DNA from: G963664835 sp963664835
GTDB taxonomy: Bacteria; Chloroflexota; UBA6077; FW602-bin22; JBCLEL01
Assembly: GCA_963664835.2 (NCBI GenBank)
Contig: CAXXUG010000002.1
Location: 62,001-126,000 of the forward strand
Direction of reading: 5' to 3'
DNA length: 64,000 bases
Part shown: positions 43,074-51,510 of the stretch, one piece after another
How positions within the stretch are numbered: position 1 is the first letter of the stretch
How the letters are laid out: each line of letters starts with the position of its first letter
Position numbers and translations under genes: made by a program
Notes under the pieces: model-generated
Database searches by the model: none
What the model saw: the letters and a program-made list of their open reading frames with translations, nothing else
Told to the model about the DNA's origin: nothing

Positions 43074-43488
43074 ATCGACCTAGATTCTCCTCTGTGTGAT
43101 CGAGTCCCCTGATCAGCCGCCAATGGGATGGCAACTGAGATTGAGAGTGGATTTCCAAGCGCACCCGGAACGGCCCTGAGAGTTGACATTGCCAAAGAAG
43201 ATTCTTCGACGAAGTCGACTGCCGCCACTTCGCGTCGAATTCCCAACTTGGAGCCGTCGGACAATCTCCGGCCCGGAGCCTTCAAGGCTTCGGACCGTCC
43301 CTGTCCCATGTCTTGAAGCCTCTCGCAGTTTTAGTGCGGTGGAGACACCCTATTGCGGAAGAAGGTTGAGCCGCTCCTCTTGTGATGGTAAGGATAGCAT
43401 GTATCAAGCGCCAGAACAGAGAAAGAGCTTCGGTCGAATGCCCCGCAGGAGATGGGTACGAAAATGATGAAACTCGCTACCCAGAATG

Positions 43489-43516
43489 GTCATTCCGGCG
43501 AAGGCCGGAATCCAGG
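43489..43516. repeat. REP-like palindrome, GTCATTCCGGCGAAGGCCGG type
   Basis: ATTCCGGC (43492-43499) and GCCGGAAT (43504-43511) form an 8-bp stem around GAAG. This is a widespread bacterial interspersed palindrome; read on the minus strand it gives the familiar frame SWIPAFAGMT. It lies eleven bases before copy 2 of the dispersed repeat, so the two may be one composite unit. Confidence 0.75.
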
Positions 43517-43522
43517 AGGGGC

Positions 43523-43574
43523 GGGGATGGGAAATGTCGCGCGGTCGAAGACTACGCGAGGCGAAGGGTTCGTC
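43523..43574 (+). repeat. Dispersed repeat, copy 2
   Basis: Matches the minus strand of 16456-16507 with about 85 percent identity over 52 bases, sharing the core GACTACGCGAGGCGA. Both copies lie in non-coding DNA beside mobile or decayed sequence. Confidence 0.6.
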
Positions 43575-43628
43575 GCCCGCGATCGCCTGTCGATTGACAG
43601 GTTTCAGGCGACGCTCTATGCTGCGAAC

Positions 43629-43907
43629 CTGATCCGTTCGGTCAAATAACCAGGTCTCGGGGCGACCTACGACAGAGGAGCTGCTCGGCAGGTTTCTCCA
43701 GAGCAAATCCGAGAATTGAAACGCATACTCGTCGTTCTTGATGAGAGTCGTACGCCGAAAGACATGGCAATTCCCGGGTTCCGCCTGCATCCTCTCCGCG
43801 GCGAACTCAAGGGATTCCACGCCGTTTCGGTCTCGGGAAACTGGCGAGTAACTTTCAGATTCGAGGACGGGCACGCAATCGATGTCGATTACACGGACTA
43901 TCATTGA
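43629..43907 (+). pseudogene. Decayed HigB/RelE-type toxin gene
   Basis: The frame reads LIRSVK, a TAA stop (43647-43649), then PGLGATYDRGAARQVSPEQI and on to IPGFRLHPLRGELKGF, SVSGNWRVTFRFEDG and DVDYTDYH. HigB mRNA-interferases normally start MIRSFKxKGL and continue just so over about 92 residues. Here the start codon is CTG and codon seven is a stop, so the N-terminus is lost. A 63-codon frame from a TTG at 43716 remains but lacks the first strand and helix. The antitoxin gene follows 12 bases later in the usual toxin-first order. Confidence 0.85.
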
Positions 43908-43919
43908 GGAGTATATTCG

Positions 43920-44216
43920 ATGCCACAACACGATCCTCCCCATCCCGGCGAGATCGTGAGGTGGGAGTGTCTTGAACCGTTGGGCTTGACGGTGACGCGG
44001 GCATCGGAGTGCTTGGGCGTAACACGCCAGGCGCTCTCCGATTTGGTGAACGAGAAGGCCGGAGTTTCGGTCGAGATGGCTATTCGCCTTTCCCGAGCAT
44101 TCGGCTCTTCGCCGGAAACCTGGCTTGGGCTGCAAACAGCCTATGATCTTTAGCAGGCGCGCGAACGAGCCCAGAGTATCAAGGTTGAGAGATTCGCGGC
44201 ATCCAATCCGACGTAG
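43920..44216 (+). pseudogene. HigA-type antitoxin gene, truncated by a nonsense codon
   Basis: The open frame gives 77 residues (43920-44153) with the HigA start HPGEIVRWECLEPLGLTVTR and a helix-turn-helix (ASECLGVTRQALSDLVNEKA). It stops at TAG after WLGLQTAYDL. The same frame continues past that stop as QARERAQSIKVERFAASNPT to a second stop at 44214-44216, which is how intact HigA proteins of about 98 residues end. One base change (for example TGG to TAG) explains the truncation. The DNA-binding part is whole, so it might still repress its own promoter, but with the toxin broken the module is probably inactive. Confidence 0.82.
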
Positions 44217-44274
44217 GTGGCGCCCCTTTGGGACTTGAAATGAGCCTCACTTTAATGAGTCCAGTGAGCCACAG

Positions 44275-45633
44275 TTGAATTTGTCCGACGCCAGTTCAGC
44301 TCTCAGGATTGGTGAAGGCGCCGGCTACCAGGGCGCATGGCTCCAGCCGGCCGTCGACCTGGCGACCTCCGGCAACCTGGACTACCTGGCGTTGGAATGC
44401 CTGGCCGAACGCACCGTAAGCCTGGGCAATCTGGAGCGGCGCGACAATCCAGACCAGGGATATGATCCAAACCTTCGCCGGCGGTTGGAGGCGCTACTGG
44501 GACCTTGTCTCGCGAAAGGAACCAGGTTGGTGACCAGCATGGGTGTGGCGAACCCAGCGTCGGCCGGAGAGGTAGCGGTTGAGACCGCGAGAAAATTGGG
44601 GCTGTTGGACATCAGAATCGCCGTCGTTACAGGAGACGACGTTCTCACGGAGGTCAAGGACGGAAACTACGAGCTGTTGGACCAGGGCGGGCCTCTGGCA
44701 TCTATCAAAGACCGCATCGTGTCGGCGAACGCCTACATAGGCGCCCAGCCAGTACTAGACGCGCTCGAAGCCGGCGCGGACTTGGTGTTGACCGGCAGAG
44801 TCGCCGACCCTTCGCTTCACGTAGCCTGCATGCGCCACAAGTTCGGCTGGAGAGAGTCCGATTGGGAGTTGCTTGGCGCGGGCACCGCGGTAGCCCATCT
44901 TCTCGAATGCGGACCACAGGTCACCGGCGGATACTTCGCCGATCCGGGTCTTAAAGAGGTTCCAGCATTGGAAAACATCGGCTCCCCGATCGCCGACGTG
45001 TTCCCGGATGGGTCGGCGTTCATCACCAAGCTGCCCGAGTCGGGCGGGACGGTGACCAGGGCAACTTGCATCGAGCAGCTCCTGTACGAGGTCCACGACC
45101 CCGGCAACTACATCACGCCGGACGTGGTCGCAGACTTTACTGGCATGGAGATGGAAGAGGCTGGTCCCGACCGTGTGAGGGTTTGGGGAGCAACCGGAAG
45201 ACCGGCTACGAGCACGTTGAAGGTCTCGGTGGGCTACCTGAACGGATACGTCGGGGAAGGGCAGATCAGCTATGCGGGCGGAGGATGTGTTAACAGAGCC
45301 CGCTTGGCCGGCGATATCATTCAACGCCGGCTGGAAGCGGCAAAACTGCCTTTGGAAGAAATCAAGATCGAGTTGATCGGACTTGACGCGATGCTCGGCC
45401 GGCAGAGGTCTCGCGGTCGGCCGGAGCCGGCCGAGGTCAGGCTGAGGGTCGCGGGGAGGTCAATGGACCGCGACGCGGCCGAGGCAATTGGACGCGAAGT
45501 GGAGGGCCTGTGGATCGCCGGCCCTTATGGCGGCACCGGCGCGACGCGGGCAGTTCGGGAGGTGTTGTCGATAGCCTCGATCCTGATGCCCAGGGACTTG
45601 GTTCGCCCTGAAGTCACGATCCTGGAATCATGA
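44275..45633 (+). CDS. AtuA-like acyclic terpene utilisation family protein (DUF1446)
   Basis: About 452 residues, of the AtuA/DUF1446 family, linked by genetics in Pseudomonas to citronellol/geranyl-CoA breakdown but without a defined reaction. Conserved blocks are IGEGAGYQGAWLQPAVDLA, LDYLALECLAERT, LVTSMGVANPA, LDALEAGADLVLTGRVADPS, VTGGYFADPG and WIAGPYGGTGATRAVREVL. The start is uncertain: a TTG at 44275 begins the frame with no clear ribosome site. The small ferredoxin-fold partner follows 31 bases later, as is usual. Substrate in this organism unknown. Confidence 0.88.
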   Translation: MNLSDASSALRIGEGAGYQGAWLQPAVDLATSGNLDYLALECLAERTVSLGNLERRDNPDQGYDPNLRRRLEALLGPCLAKGTRLVTSMGVANPASAGEVAVETARKLGLLDIRIAVVTGDDVLTEVKDGNYELLDQGGPLASIKDRIVSANAYIGAQPVLDALEAGADLVLTGRVADPSLHVACMRHKFGWRESDWELLGAGTAVAHLLECGPQVTGGYFADPGLKEVPALENIGSPIADVFPDGSAFITKLPESGGTVTRATCIEQLLYEVHDPGNYITPDVVADFTGMEMEEAGPDRVRVWGATGRPATSTLKVSVGYLNGYVGEGQISYAGGGCVNRARLAGDIIQRRLEAAKLPLEEIKIELIGLDAMLGRQRSRGRPEPAEVRLRVAGRSMDRDAAEAIGREVEGLWIAGPYGGTGATRAVREVLSIASILMPRDLVRPEVTILES

Positions 45634-45664
45634 CAACGCTTAAGGTCAAGAGCGCGGTGGGCAA

Positions 45665-45988
45665 GTGGTGAGAACGAAGTTACGAAAGATCGCGCACAGC
45701 AGAGCCGGCGACAAGGGCGACGTGTCGAACGTATCGCTGATCGTGTACGACCTCGAACACTACCCGGAAGTCGAACGGCAAGTGGACAGCCGGCGGGTCG
45801 CCGAGTGGTTTTCGGAGCTGGTGAAAGGGCCGGTGGAGAGGTACGAAATCCCCCAACTGGGCGCGCTGAACTTCGTCATGCGCGGCGCGTTGGGCGGCGG
45901 CGTGCCTGGAACGCTCTCCCTCGAAGCCCACGGCAAGAGCCGGAGCTCGTTGCTGCTGGAGATTGAGATCGATCTGCCGGGCCCGTAG
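45665..45988 (+). CDS. AtuA-associated ferredoxin-fold small protein
   Basis: 107-residue protein that in other genomes is either fused to the C-terminus of AtuA or encoded right after it. Typical sequence: KIAHSRAGDKGDVSNVSLIV at the start and RGALGGGVPGTLSLEAHGKS near the end. The GTG at 45665 (or the next GTG) is used. It should form a complex with the AtuA-like protein. Despite the fold name there are no iron-sulfur cysteines. Confidence 0.85.
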   Translation: MVRTKLRKIAHSRAGDKGDVSNVSLIVYDLEHYPEVERQVDSRRVAEWFSELVKGPVERYEIPQLGALNFVMRGALGGGVPGTLSLEAHGKSRSSLLLEIEIDLPGP

Positions 45989-46089
45989 GGAGTAGAGCCG
46001 GCGGCAACCGTTTCCATGAACCTTCGTCCCGATGGCGGTCACGCCGTTTGCGAAACCCATCCCTGCGCACCGCGTGCTCCCCTTGTTTG

Positions 46090-46329
46090 TTAGCCGTACT
46101 TGGTCTCGACAACGAGCGGGAATGGCACGTCCGGAGGCGGGTCCGCCGGCGGTGGAGTTGGGCTCTTTGGGGGCGTTGGCTTGCGCGCTGGGGGTGGAGT
46201 CTTGGATCTCGGAGGCGTTGACTCCCGTACCGGGGGTGGGGTCGTGACCCTCGGTGGTCGTGCCTCGCGTGGTGGTGGAGTTGTGACTCTTGGCGGTGGT
46301 GACTCGCGTACTGGTTGCGGAGTCCGTGT
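46090..46329 (-). pseudogene. Severed proline-rich C-terminal tail of a membrane protein
   Basis: On the minus strand the frame from the insertion-sequence end to a TAA at 46090-46092 reads a Pro/Thr/Arg-rich tail: repeated blocks such as VRESPPPRVTTPPP, then KPTPPKSPTPPPADPP and a final VVETKYG. It has no start codon of its own. It is in frame with the truncated gene at 47667-48536 if the insertion sequence (46330-47666) is removed, so it is the missing 79-residue end of that protein. Confidence 0.75.
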
Positions 46330-47666
46330 TGCCTCAAAACTAGAGATTACCGAACTGGTATCGTTGCCTCAATTGGGAACCTTACCCAACTCATACGCCG
46401 GATTACTTAAGACGCCAGATCCTTTACGCTTCTCATGGGTGGGGAGGGGCGTTCCCTAAGTCTCCATAAAGCCTGGATCTCCTCCCCAATCTGCCGGCGT
46501 AGCGAGGCCGGCCCCCAACTCTTGTGTTCCAATTCGAGCAGCGCTCTCTCTTCTGCCTGAAGGACTTCGGCGGCTAAGATCCGTCTGTAAGGCGTTAGGG
46601 CGGTATCGTATCGCTTGGTGAGCTTGCCACCGTTCCTTTTCTTACCAACCAACTTAAGGAGTGGCTGCCAGTGGTTTACCCACAGTCTCACCAGATCGTA
46701 GACTCGGTTCAATTGTTCCAACGCCGGTTGAGACTCGAAGCGATCATAGCCGATTAGCTTTCTAACAACAGACCAGTGCTTCTGTTCTACGTGGGCCTGA
46801 TCGTTCTTCCAGTAGGGACGTGAGCGGGTGAAGGTGATGTTCTCAGAGCGACAGTACCGTAGTAAGTGAGCGTTTAGGAACTCTGATCCATTGTCCGAGT
46901 CGATACCCAAGAGAGGAAAAGGCAGTCGTTCTCTTACCAGCTCCAAGGCGGCAAACACGCCGGCTTGGCCTTTCCCCCAAACCCCAATAGGCTCGGTCCA
47001 GCCGCTAGCCACGTCGACAACGTTTAGGGTGTTGAGGTAATGCCCGGCTGTGGAGGTGGCGCAGTGAGCTACCAAGTCAATCTCTACATAGCCCGGTCTC
47101 TGTTCCTCCCAAGGAGTATAGGTCTGGACCGGTATCTGTTGTTTCAGCAGTGAACCTGGCTTAGTCGTAGTGTAGCCACCTGGGCGTTTGTGTCGCTTGA
47201 ATAGACGCAGACGCCGATCGATAGTAGCTGCGCTCATTGTTATCAACTGCTCTCTCACTTCATCATCAATCCTCAGTGCTCCCTCTTCCTCCAGGGCCGG
47301 CACAAGCTCTTTAAGGAACGGAGCTAGTCGCTTCCCGCACATCCAGCCACTGAGCTCTAGTACACTTCTCAGAGTTCCTACTACCACCGAGGAGTACTTC
47401 CTTGGTCTGCCTCTACCTTTCCCCTTAGGTTTGGGTGGCCCGTCGCACAATAATCGGGTCGCCCATTTGCGGTGATAGCCGGTGGTCGCCACAAACTCAT
47501 CCAACAACCTACTTTTTTCCCGGCGAGTTCCATTCTTATAACGAACTCTTAGAGCGTTCGCCAACTCGTGTTTGCTTTGTTGTCGCACTGCCATAACCCC
47601 TGCTCCTTACGGTAATGTGAGTTATGAGGCAACGTATAGTTCTTCGGTAAGTTTATTTATGAGGCA
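46330..47666 (-). mobile_element. Insertion sequence with an rve-type DDE transposase (IS481-like)
   Basis: 1,337-base element bounded by imperfect inverted repeats of 42 bases. Each end has TGCCTCA at the tip and a second TGCCTCA exactly 35 bases inwards (46330 and 46365 left, 47660 and 47625 right), plus a shared TTACCGAA between them. It carries one intact transposase gene. No direct target duplication is visible next to the ends. It splits a membrane protein gene. Confidence 0.87.
46407..47594 (-). CDS. Transposase with integrase (rve) catalytic core
   Basis: 395-residue transposase. The N-terminus has helix-turn-helix-like segments (LLDEFVATTGYHRKWATRLL). The rve core holds the DDE set: Asp in GYVEIDLVAHCATST, Asp in LLGIDSDNGSEFLN and Glu in NDQAHVEQKHWSVVRKLIGY. 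The family assignment to IS481 or a near relative is by this motif style and is not firm. ATG at 47594 has GGAG upstream. The frame is intact, so the element may be mobile. Confidence 0.9.
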   Translation of the reverse strand: MAVRQQSKHELANALRVRYKNGTRREKSRLLDEFVATTGYHRKWATRLLCDGPPKPKGKGRGRPRKYSSVVVGTLRSVLELSGWMCGKRLAPFLKELVPALEEEGALRIDDEVREQLITMSAATIDRRLRLFKRHKRPGGYTTTKPGSLLKQQIPVQTYTPWEEQRPGYVEIDLVAHCATSTAGHYLNTLNVVDVASGWTEPIGVWGKGQAGVFAALELVRERLPFPLLGIDSDNGSEFLNAHLLRYCRSENITFTRSRPYWKNDQAHVEQKHWSVVRKLIGYDRFESQPALEQLNRVYDLVRLWVNHWQPLLKLVGKKRNGGKLTKRYDTALTPYRRILAAEVLQAEERALLELEHKSWGPASLRRQIGEEIQALWRLRERPSPPMRSVKDLAS

Positions 47667-48536
47667 ATTCGGAGTCTTGGCCTCCGGGGCGGGTGGCATT
47701 ATTATTGGGTCCGCGGCGTTTGAAGCGGTTACCTTGATCATCACAGTGTTACTCACATACCAGCTTATGACCAAGATCGACGTGAGAAGGATCCAGGGTA
47801 TGGCAATCAACCAACTCCAGGCCAGGGTGATGCCATTGAGCGCCAATGTGAGAATACAGGCAACTGGCAAGCCATAGACGACCAACATACGCCAAAGGAA
47901 ACCCCAGCCGGAGCCCTCGAACTCGAATCCGACGGTATCGCCCTCGATTCTTCTTGCGATCCATCGGAAAAATGCCGTCGAAACCCACGCCCAGCCAATG
48001 ATGCTGATAACTGAGACGCCGATCAAGAGATTCCAACCGAACAAGGAAAGATAGCCGCCGGTGAATTGGAGGTCGGGTCCATCTCTCAACCTGACGCCGG
48101 CGGCAATCCAACGATACACCACCAGTTCCACGTAGATTAGGACAGGCACAATTCCAATAGACAGCGCATAATAAACTGCACCCGATCCAGGTTCTCCACT
48201 ATCCAAAGTGGCCTGAAGGGTTCCATAATCGAACATCAAGGCAAGTGGATTGTCATTATTGACGACACCCACTGCTAGTGCAGGAGCATGGAGAAGGCCC
48301 GCCGATAAGGCCAGCCAACCCCATATCCGACCCGGCCGCCCCTCGAAGGTTGCGGTTGTTCCATCGCTAAATCGGACGCACCTTATAAGCCAGCGATAGA
48401 GGATCGCTGTTCCCCAGGCTGCCGGCAGAACCAACTGACCGAGGACCCACTGTACCAATAGCCTCAGGAAAGTGCCGGCGATGGATCCGCGGTACTCAAA
48501 GGTGACTCGTTCGAAGCCGGATTGGAAATAACCCAT
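47667..48536 (-). pseudogene. Membrane protein gene (paralogue 1) truncated by the insertion sequence
   Basis: The first 290 codons of a polytopic membrane protein of the local three-gene family. It reads TFEYRGSIAGTFLRLLVQWV, then FSDGTTATFEGRPGRIWGW and later RDGPDLQFTGGYLSLFGWN, the two matching halves typical of the family. After ...PPAPEAKTPN the insertion sequence begins, and the frame picks up a foreign end before a stop at 47622. The original tail lies at 46090-46329. A shortened but membrane-inserted protein may still be made. The family resembles DUF898/YjgN proteins; that is tentative. Confidence 0.72.
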
Positions 48537-48658
48537 ATCGACTCTCTACATATCCATCCGAGCCGGCAATTTCGGTGCTCCTCCAATGCCCACGGACTCA
48601 GATGTTCGGGCCGCCAGTCGAAGCGAATGCCGGGGTGGGCGCAAGCAGTCGCCGGCGG

Positions 48659-49519
48659 CTACATCTCCGTAGCTGCGGTCCCCGGCGAGGGAGCCAGCCT
48701 GAAAAGAACGACACTGCGCATCACCCATTTGAGGAGCCAAACACCCACCCAGAGCGCCCAGATGAGCTCCAAGATCAAAGGAACAGGACTTGCACTTACG
48801 ACATAAGAATAGGTCAGTGCGATAAACACGACAAGGAAGGCCATGGCGCGCCAGAGCAAGCCCCAAGCTCTGCCGACAAAGTCGAATCCAACTCCGTCAC
48901 CTTCGACATTGCCCGCAAACCACCTGAGAAATCCCGTCGCGACCCAGGCCCAGCCAATGATAGTGATTATTGAGAGGACTAAAACCAGTAGCCAGCCCGC
49001 AAGAGGCAAGTATCGCCCGGTAAAACGAAAATCGGGTCCGTTGGTCAGCTCAATCCCGGCGATGGACCACCGAATAATCACCCGGTAGACGTATATCGCA
49101 ACAACAATTGTGACCACCAGCGCCGATATCCCAGCGGCGAGTCCCACATTAACAAGCGCGAACGCTAACGCATTATCGCCCGCGCTCAAAGCACTCTCTA
49201 TTTCATCGGAGAGCAAGATCAGGGAGAAGGGTTCACGGTTGTACACTATCCCACCAGCGACGATGCAGATCACATACACGACAGTCGGAAGTACGAACCA
49301 ACCCCATATTTTCCCCGCCCGGCCCTGGAAAGCCGCCCGAGTGCCATCGCCAAATGAGATTTGCGGAAGTATCCGGCGGTAGAGGAACGCTGTCGCCCAG
49401 GCAGCCGGAATGATGAAAACACTGACAACAAACGTGATGAGAACCCACAACATAGTCCCGAGATATGGACCCTCGTACACGAGATTGACTCGCTGTGCAG
49501 TCTGATCGGATGCGCTCAC
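48659..49519 (-). CDS. Polytopic membrane protein, paralogue 2 (DUF898-like)
   Basis: 286-residue membrane protein with about six helices and an internal duplication. The first half has PAAWATAFLYRRILPQISFG, then DGTRAAFQGRAGKIWGW; the second has LTNGPDFRFTGRYLPLAGW. The layout recalls DUF898 (YjgN) proteins, but without a search this is tentative. The GTG at 49519 follows GGGAG by seven bases. It is a tandem copy with the genes on either side, all minus strand. Confidence 0.75.
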   Translation of the reverse strand: MSASDQTAQRVNLVYEGPYLGTMLWVLITFVVSVFIIPAAWATAFLYRRILPQISFGDGTRAAFQGRAGKIWGWFVLPTVVYVICIVAGGIVYNREPFSLILLSDEIESALSAGDNALAFALVNVGLAAGISALVVTIVVAIYVYRVIIRWSIAGIELTNGPDFRFTGRYLPLAGWLLVLVLSIITIIGWAWVATGFLRWFAGNVEGDGVGFDFVGRAWGLLWRAMAFLVVFIALTYSYVVSASPVPLILELIWALWVGVWLLKWVMRSVVLFRLAPSPGTAATEM

Positions 49520-49693
49520 CTGACAACTCCCTTAAGGTACGCAACGAACGAATCCACTTGCGTTCCTTCACCGCGGGACAAATGTGCCGAAATCATCGTT
49601 CGAGGCACATTTAGCGGTTGCGTCGCCGGCCGGATCAACAGTTGGAGTACGGCCGGCGTAGTTCGTCCCTGACGCGACGAGGTGCGCCGGCGG

Positions 49694-50545
49694 CTACATA
49701 TCCGTAGCTGCGAAACTTGGAGAAGATACCGACCTGACCATGACGACATTGCGGATCAGCCATCTGAAGAGCCAAACTAACGCCCACAGGTACCAGATGA
49801 CCACCAAGATCACAAATACTGGACTCAAGAGGATCATTAGAGCCAGCGCGGCTGTCACAACACCGATCCCGAGCCCACGCCAGAGTACTCCCCATCCGCT
49901 GCCGTGGAACTCGAATCGGATGCCGGCACCCTCGATATTGCGCGCGAACCAACGTAGATACGCGGTTGCGACCCACGCCCAGCCAATTATCGTGATACCC
50001 GAGATGATGAATAGAAGCACCCAGCCCAACAAGCGTAGGTATCGTCCCGCAAAATACAAATCGGGTCCTTCGATTAACGCCATCCCGGCAATTGCCCATC
50101 GAATTATCACTAGTTGGGCATAGAGCGTGATAGGTAAGACCACAAATGTGGCAACAGATTGCGCGGCATTTGCATTCTGATAAGCGGTCAGCAGCGTCGA
50201 ATCGCCGGTCTCTCTAGCGGTTTCAAGAATGTCAAAGTTTAGAAACAGTGAGAACGGATCGCCGTTATAGACTAAACCGCCGATGACGGTAGGAGTTAGG
50301 GAAATGACGCCAGCAAACACGAACCAACCCCATACTGTGCCGGCCAGTCCCTGGAAAGCGGCCCGAGTACCATCGCTGAACGAGATTTGCGGAAGTATCC
50401 GGCGGTAGAGGAACGCTGTCGCCCAAGCGGCCGGAATGATCAGTACGCTGACTATGCCCGTGATCAGGAACCACAGCATGGTCCTCAGGTAGGACCCCTC
50501 GTACGTGAGGTTGACTCGCTCTTCAGCTAACTCAGAAGCACTCAT
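49694..50545 (-). CDS. Polytopic membrane protein, paralogue 3 (DUF898-like)
   Basis: 283-residue paralogue, nearly the same as copy 2 in the first 70 residues (PAAWATAFLYRRILPQISFS). It has the same internal repeat pair (DGTRAAFQGLAGTVWGWF and IEGPDLYFAGRYLRLLGWV). Its ATG at 50545 has a strong AGGAGAGG site. It starts 176 bases after the end of ftsQ on the same strand, occupying the place where ftsA and ftsZ stand in most division clusters. No role in division is known. Confidence 0.75.
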   Translation of the reverse strand: MSASELAEERVNLTYEGSYLRTMLWFLITGIVSVLIIPAAWATAFLYRRILPQISFSDGTRAAFQGLAGTVWGWFVFAGVISLTPTVIGGLVYNGDPFSLFLNFDILETARETGDSTLLTAYQNANAAQSVATFVVLPITLYAQLVIIRWAIAGMALIEGPDLYFAGRYLRLLGWVLLFIISGITIIGWAWVATAYLRWFARNIEGAGIRFEFHGSGWGVLWRGLGIGVVTAALALMILLSPVFVILVVIWYLWALVWLFRWLIRNVVMVRSVSSPSFAATDM

Positions 50546-50721
50546 TCGACCTCTCCTTCAGACTATTTCTACGAACCTCGTCCACCGGCCCCCAAGAGCG
50601 GCGCAATAGTTCGGGGCTACGCAAGTCAGGCACCGATGCGACCCGCAATCGGCCGCCGGGATAGATAGAGCGCCGCTGGACGAAACTGGGTGCCGGAACG
50701 AATTCTACGAGTTTAGCCGAA

Positions 50722-51510
50722 TTAACGGAAATAGTAGTGGTCGGCGAACCTGAGATCGACCTGCGTGGGACGGGCGTTACGCTCCTCAAGGGTATCGAGG
50801 ACGAACGGGAGATTCGACGCCCTCTCCTCGAGATGGTCTTGCCAGCCGAATGCGAGGCGAAATCCGTTGGGATGGGGCAGCACGACACCCAGCCGGCGGG
50901 AGTACTCGAAGTAGCGGGGCCGGATCCCGACCAGCTTAGGCAGCCAGACCGACAGCTTTGCGGCCGTCTTCAACGCGGCCAGGTCTACTTGATCTCCTAC
51001 CTCTACCGGATGCCCTTCGACGTCCACCAGAATTGTTGGCCTGTCTTCGATCTCGGTCGTGCCTAGGACTATGCCTTCAGCCGACACCAGGTAAAGGGTG
51101 GGATGGACCATCCAGAGGTAGGCCGGCCGCCGCTCCAGGACTCTGGCGTGGACTAGGTCCGGAAGCCCGAGAGTCACGTCGGCAGACTGGAGGGCCCTGT
51201 GGGCAAGGATCTGCTCTGTTACCTCGGTCTTGCGCGCTAGAAAGACGTTCTGTCCCTGTACCTGTATCTGGTCGACGATTGTCTTCTTGGAGAGCAGTTT
51301 ATGCCCGGTAATCTGGGCTCGTTGTATCCTGAACTGCTGATCCGTAAGCAGGTTGTAGGTTGCGCCGGCTACCAGGAGTATCACGACGCCATAGACCAAT
51401 CTCCTGAAAAACAGGCTCAGTTGCCTGGGCAGCGAGCCGCTCTGGCCAGCCGCCTCCTGCTTTGTCTCGTCGGCAGATTCGCCGGCGTCCGGCAGGTCTT
51501 TGCTATCCAT
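50722..51510 (-). CDS. ftsQ: Cell division protein FtsQ/DivIB
   Basis: 262-residue bitopic divisome protein that joins FtsB/FtsL to regulate septal wall synthesis. It has an acidic cytoplasmic N-terminus, one membrane helix (LVYGVVILLVAGATYNLL), then a POTRA domain (FRIQRAQITGHKLLSKKTIV, QIQVQGQNVFL) and a beta domain (RRPAYLWMVHPTLYLVSAEG, ILVDVEGHPVEVGD). Its ATG overlaps the end of ddl by eight bases, so translation is coupled. It is the last division gene of the cluster. Confidence 0.9.
   Translation of the reverse strand: MDSKDLPDAGESADETKQEAAGQSGSLPRQLSLFFRRLVYGVVILLVAGATYNLLTDQQFRIQRAQITGHKLLSKKTIVDQIQVQGQNVFLARKTEVTEQILAHRALQSADVTLGLPDLVHARVLERRPAYLWMVHPTLYLVSAEGIVLGTTEIEDRPTILVDVEGHPVEVGDQVDLAALKTAAKLSVWLPKLVGIRPRYFEYSRRLGVVLPHPNGFRLAFGWQDHLEERASNLPFVLDTLEERNARPTQVDLRFADHYYFR

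Larger units (their letters stand above)
43074..43628. other. Non-coding region with two interspersed repeats
   Basis: The stretch between the ligase fusion and the decayed HigB gene has no supported gene. It carries a REP-like palindrome (43489-43516) and copy 2 of the dispersed repeat (43523-43574). A minus-strand frame of 243 codons (43404-44135) runs through the repeats and the HigBA region and is not real. Confidence 0.6.

Noticed and set aside
43404..44135. 243-codon minus-strand frame
   Set aside because: It runs antisense through two interspersed repeats and the HigBA region, whose plus-strand frames are conserved.
46100..46459. Gly/Val-rich plus-strand frame with repeats, possible tandem repeat protein
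   Set aside because: It is the complement of the proline-rich tail and crosses the insertion-sequence end.
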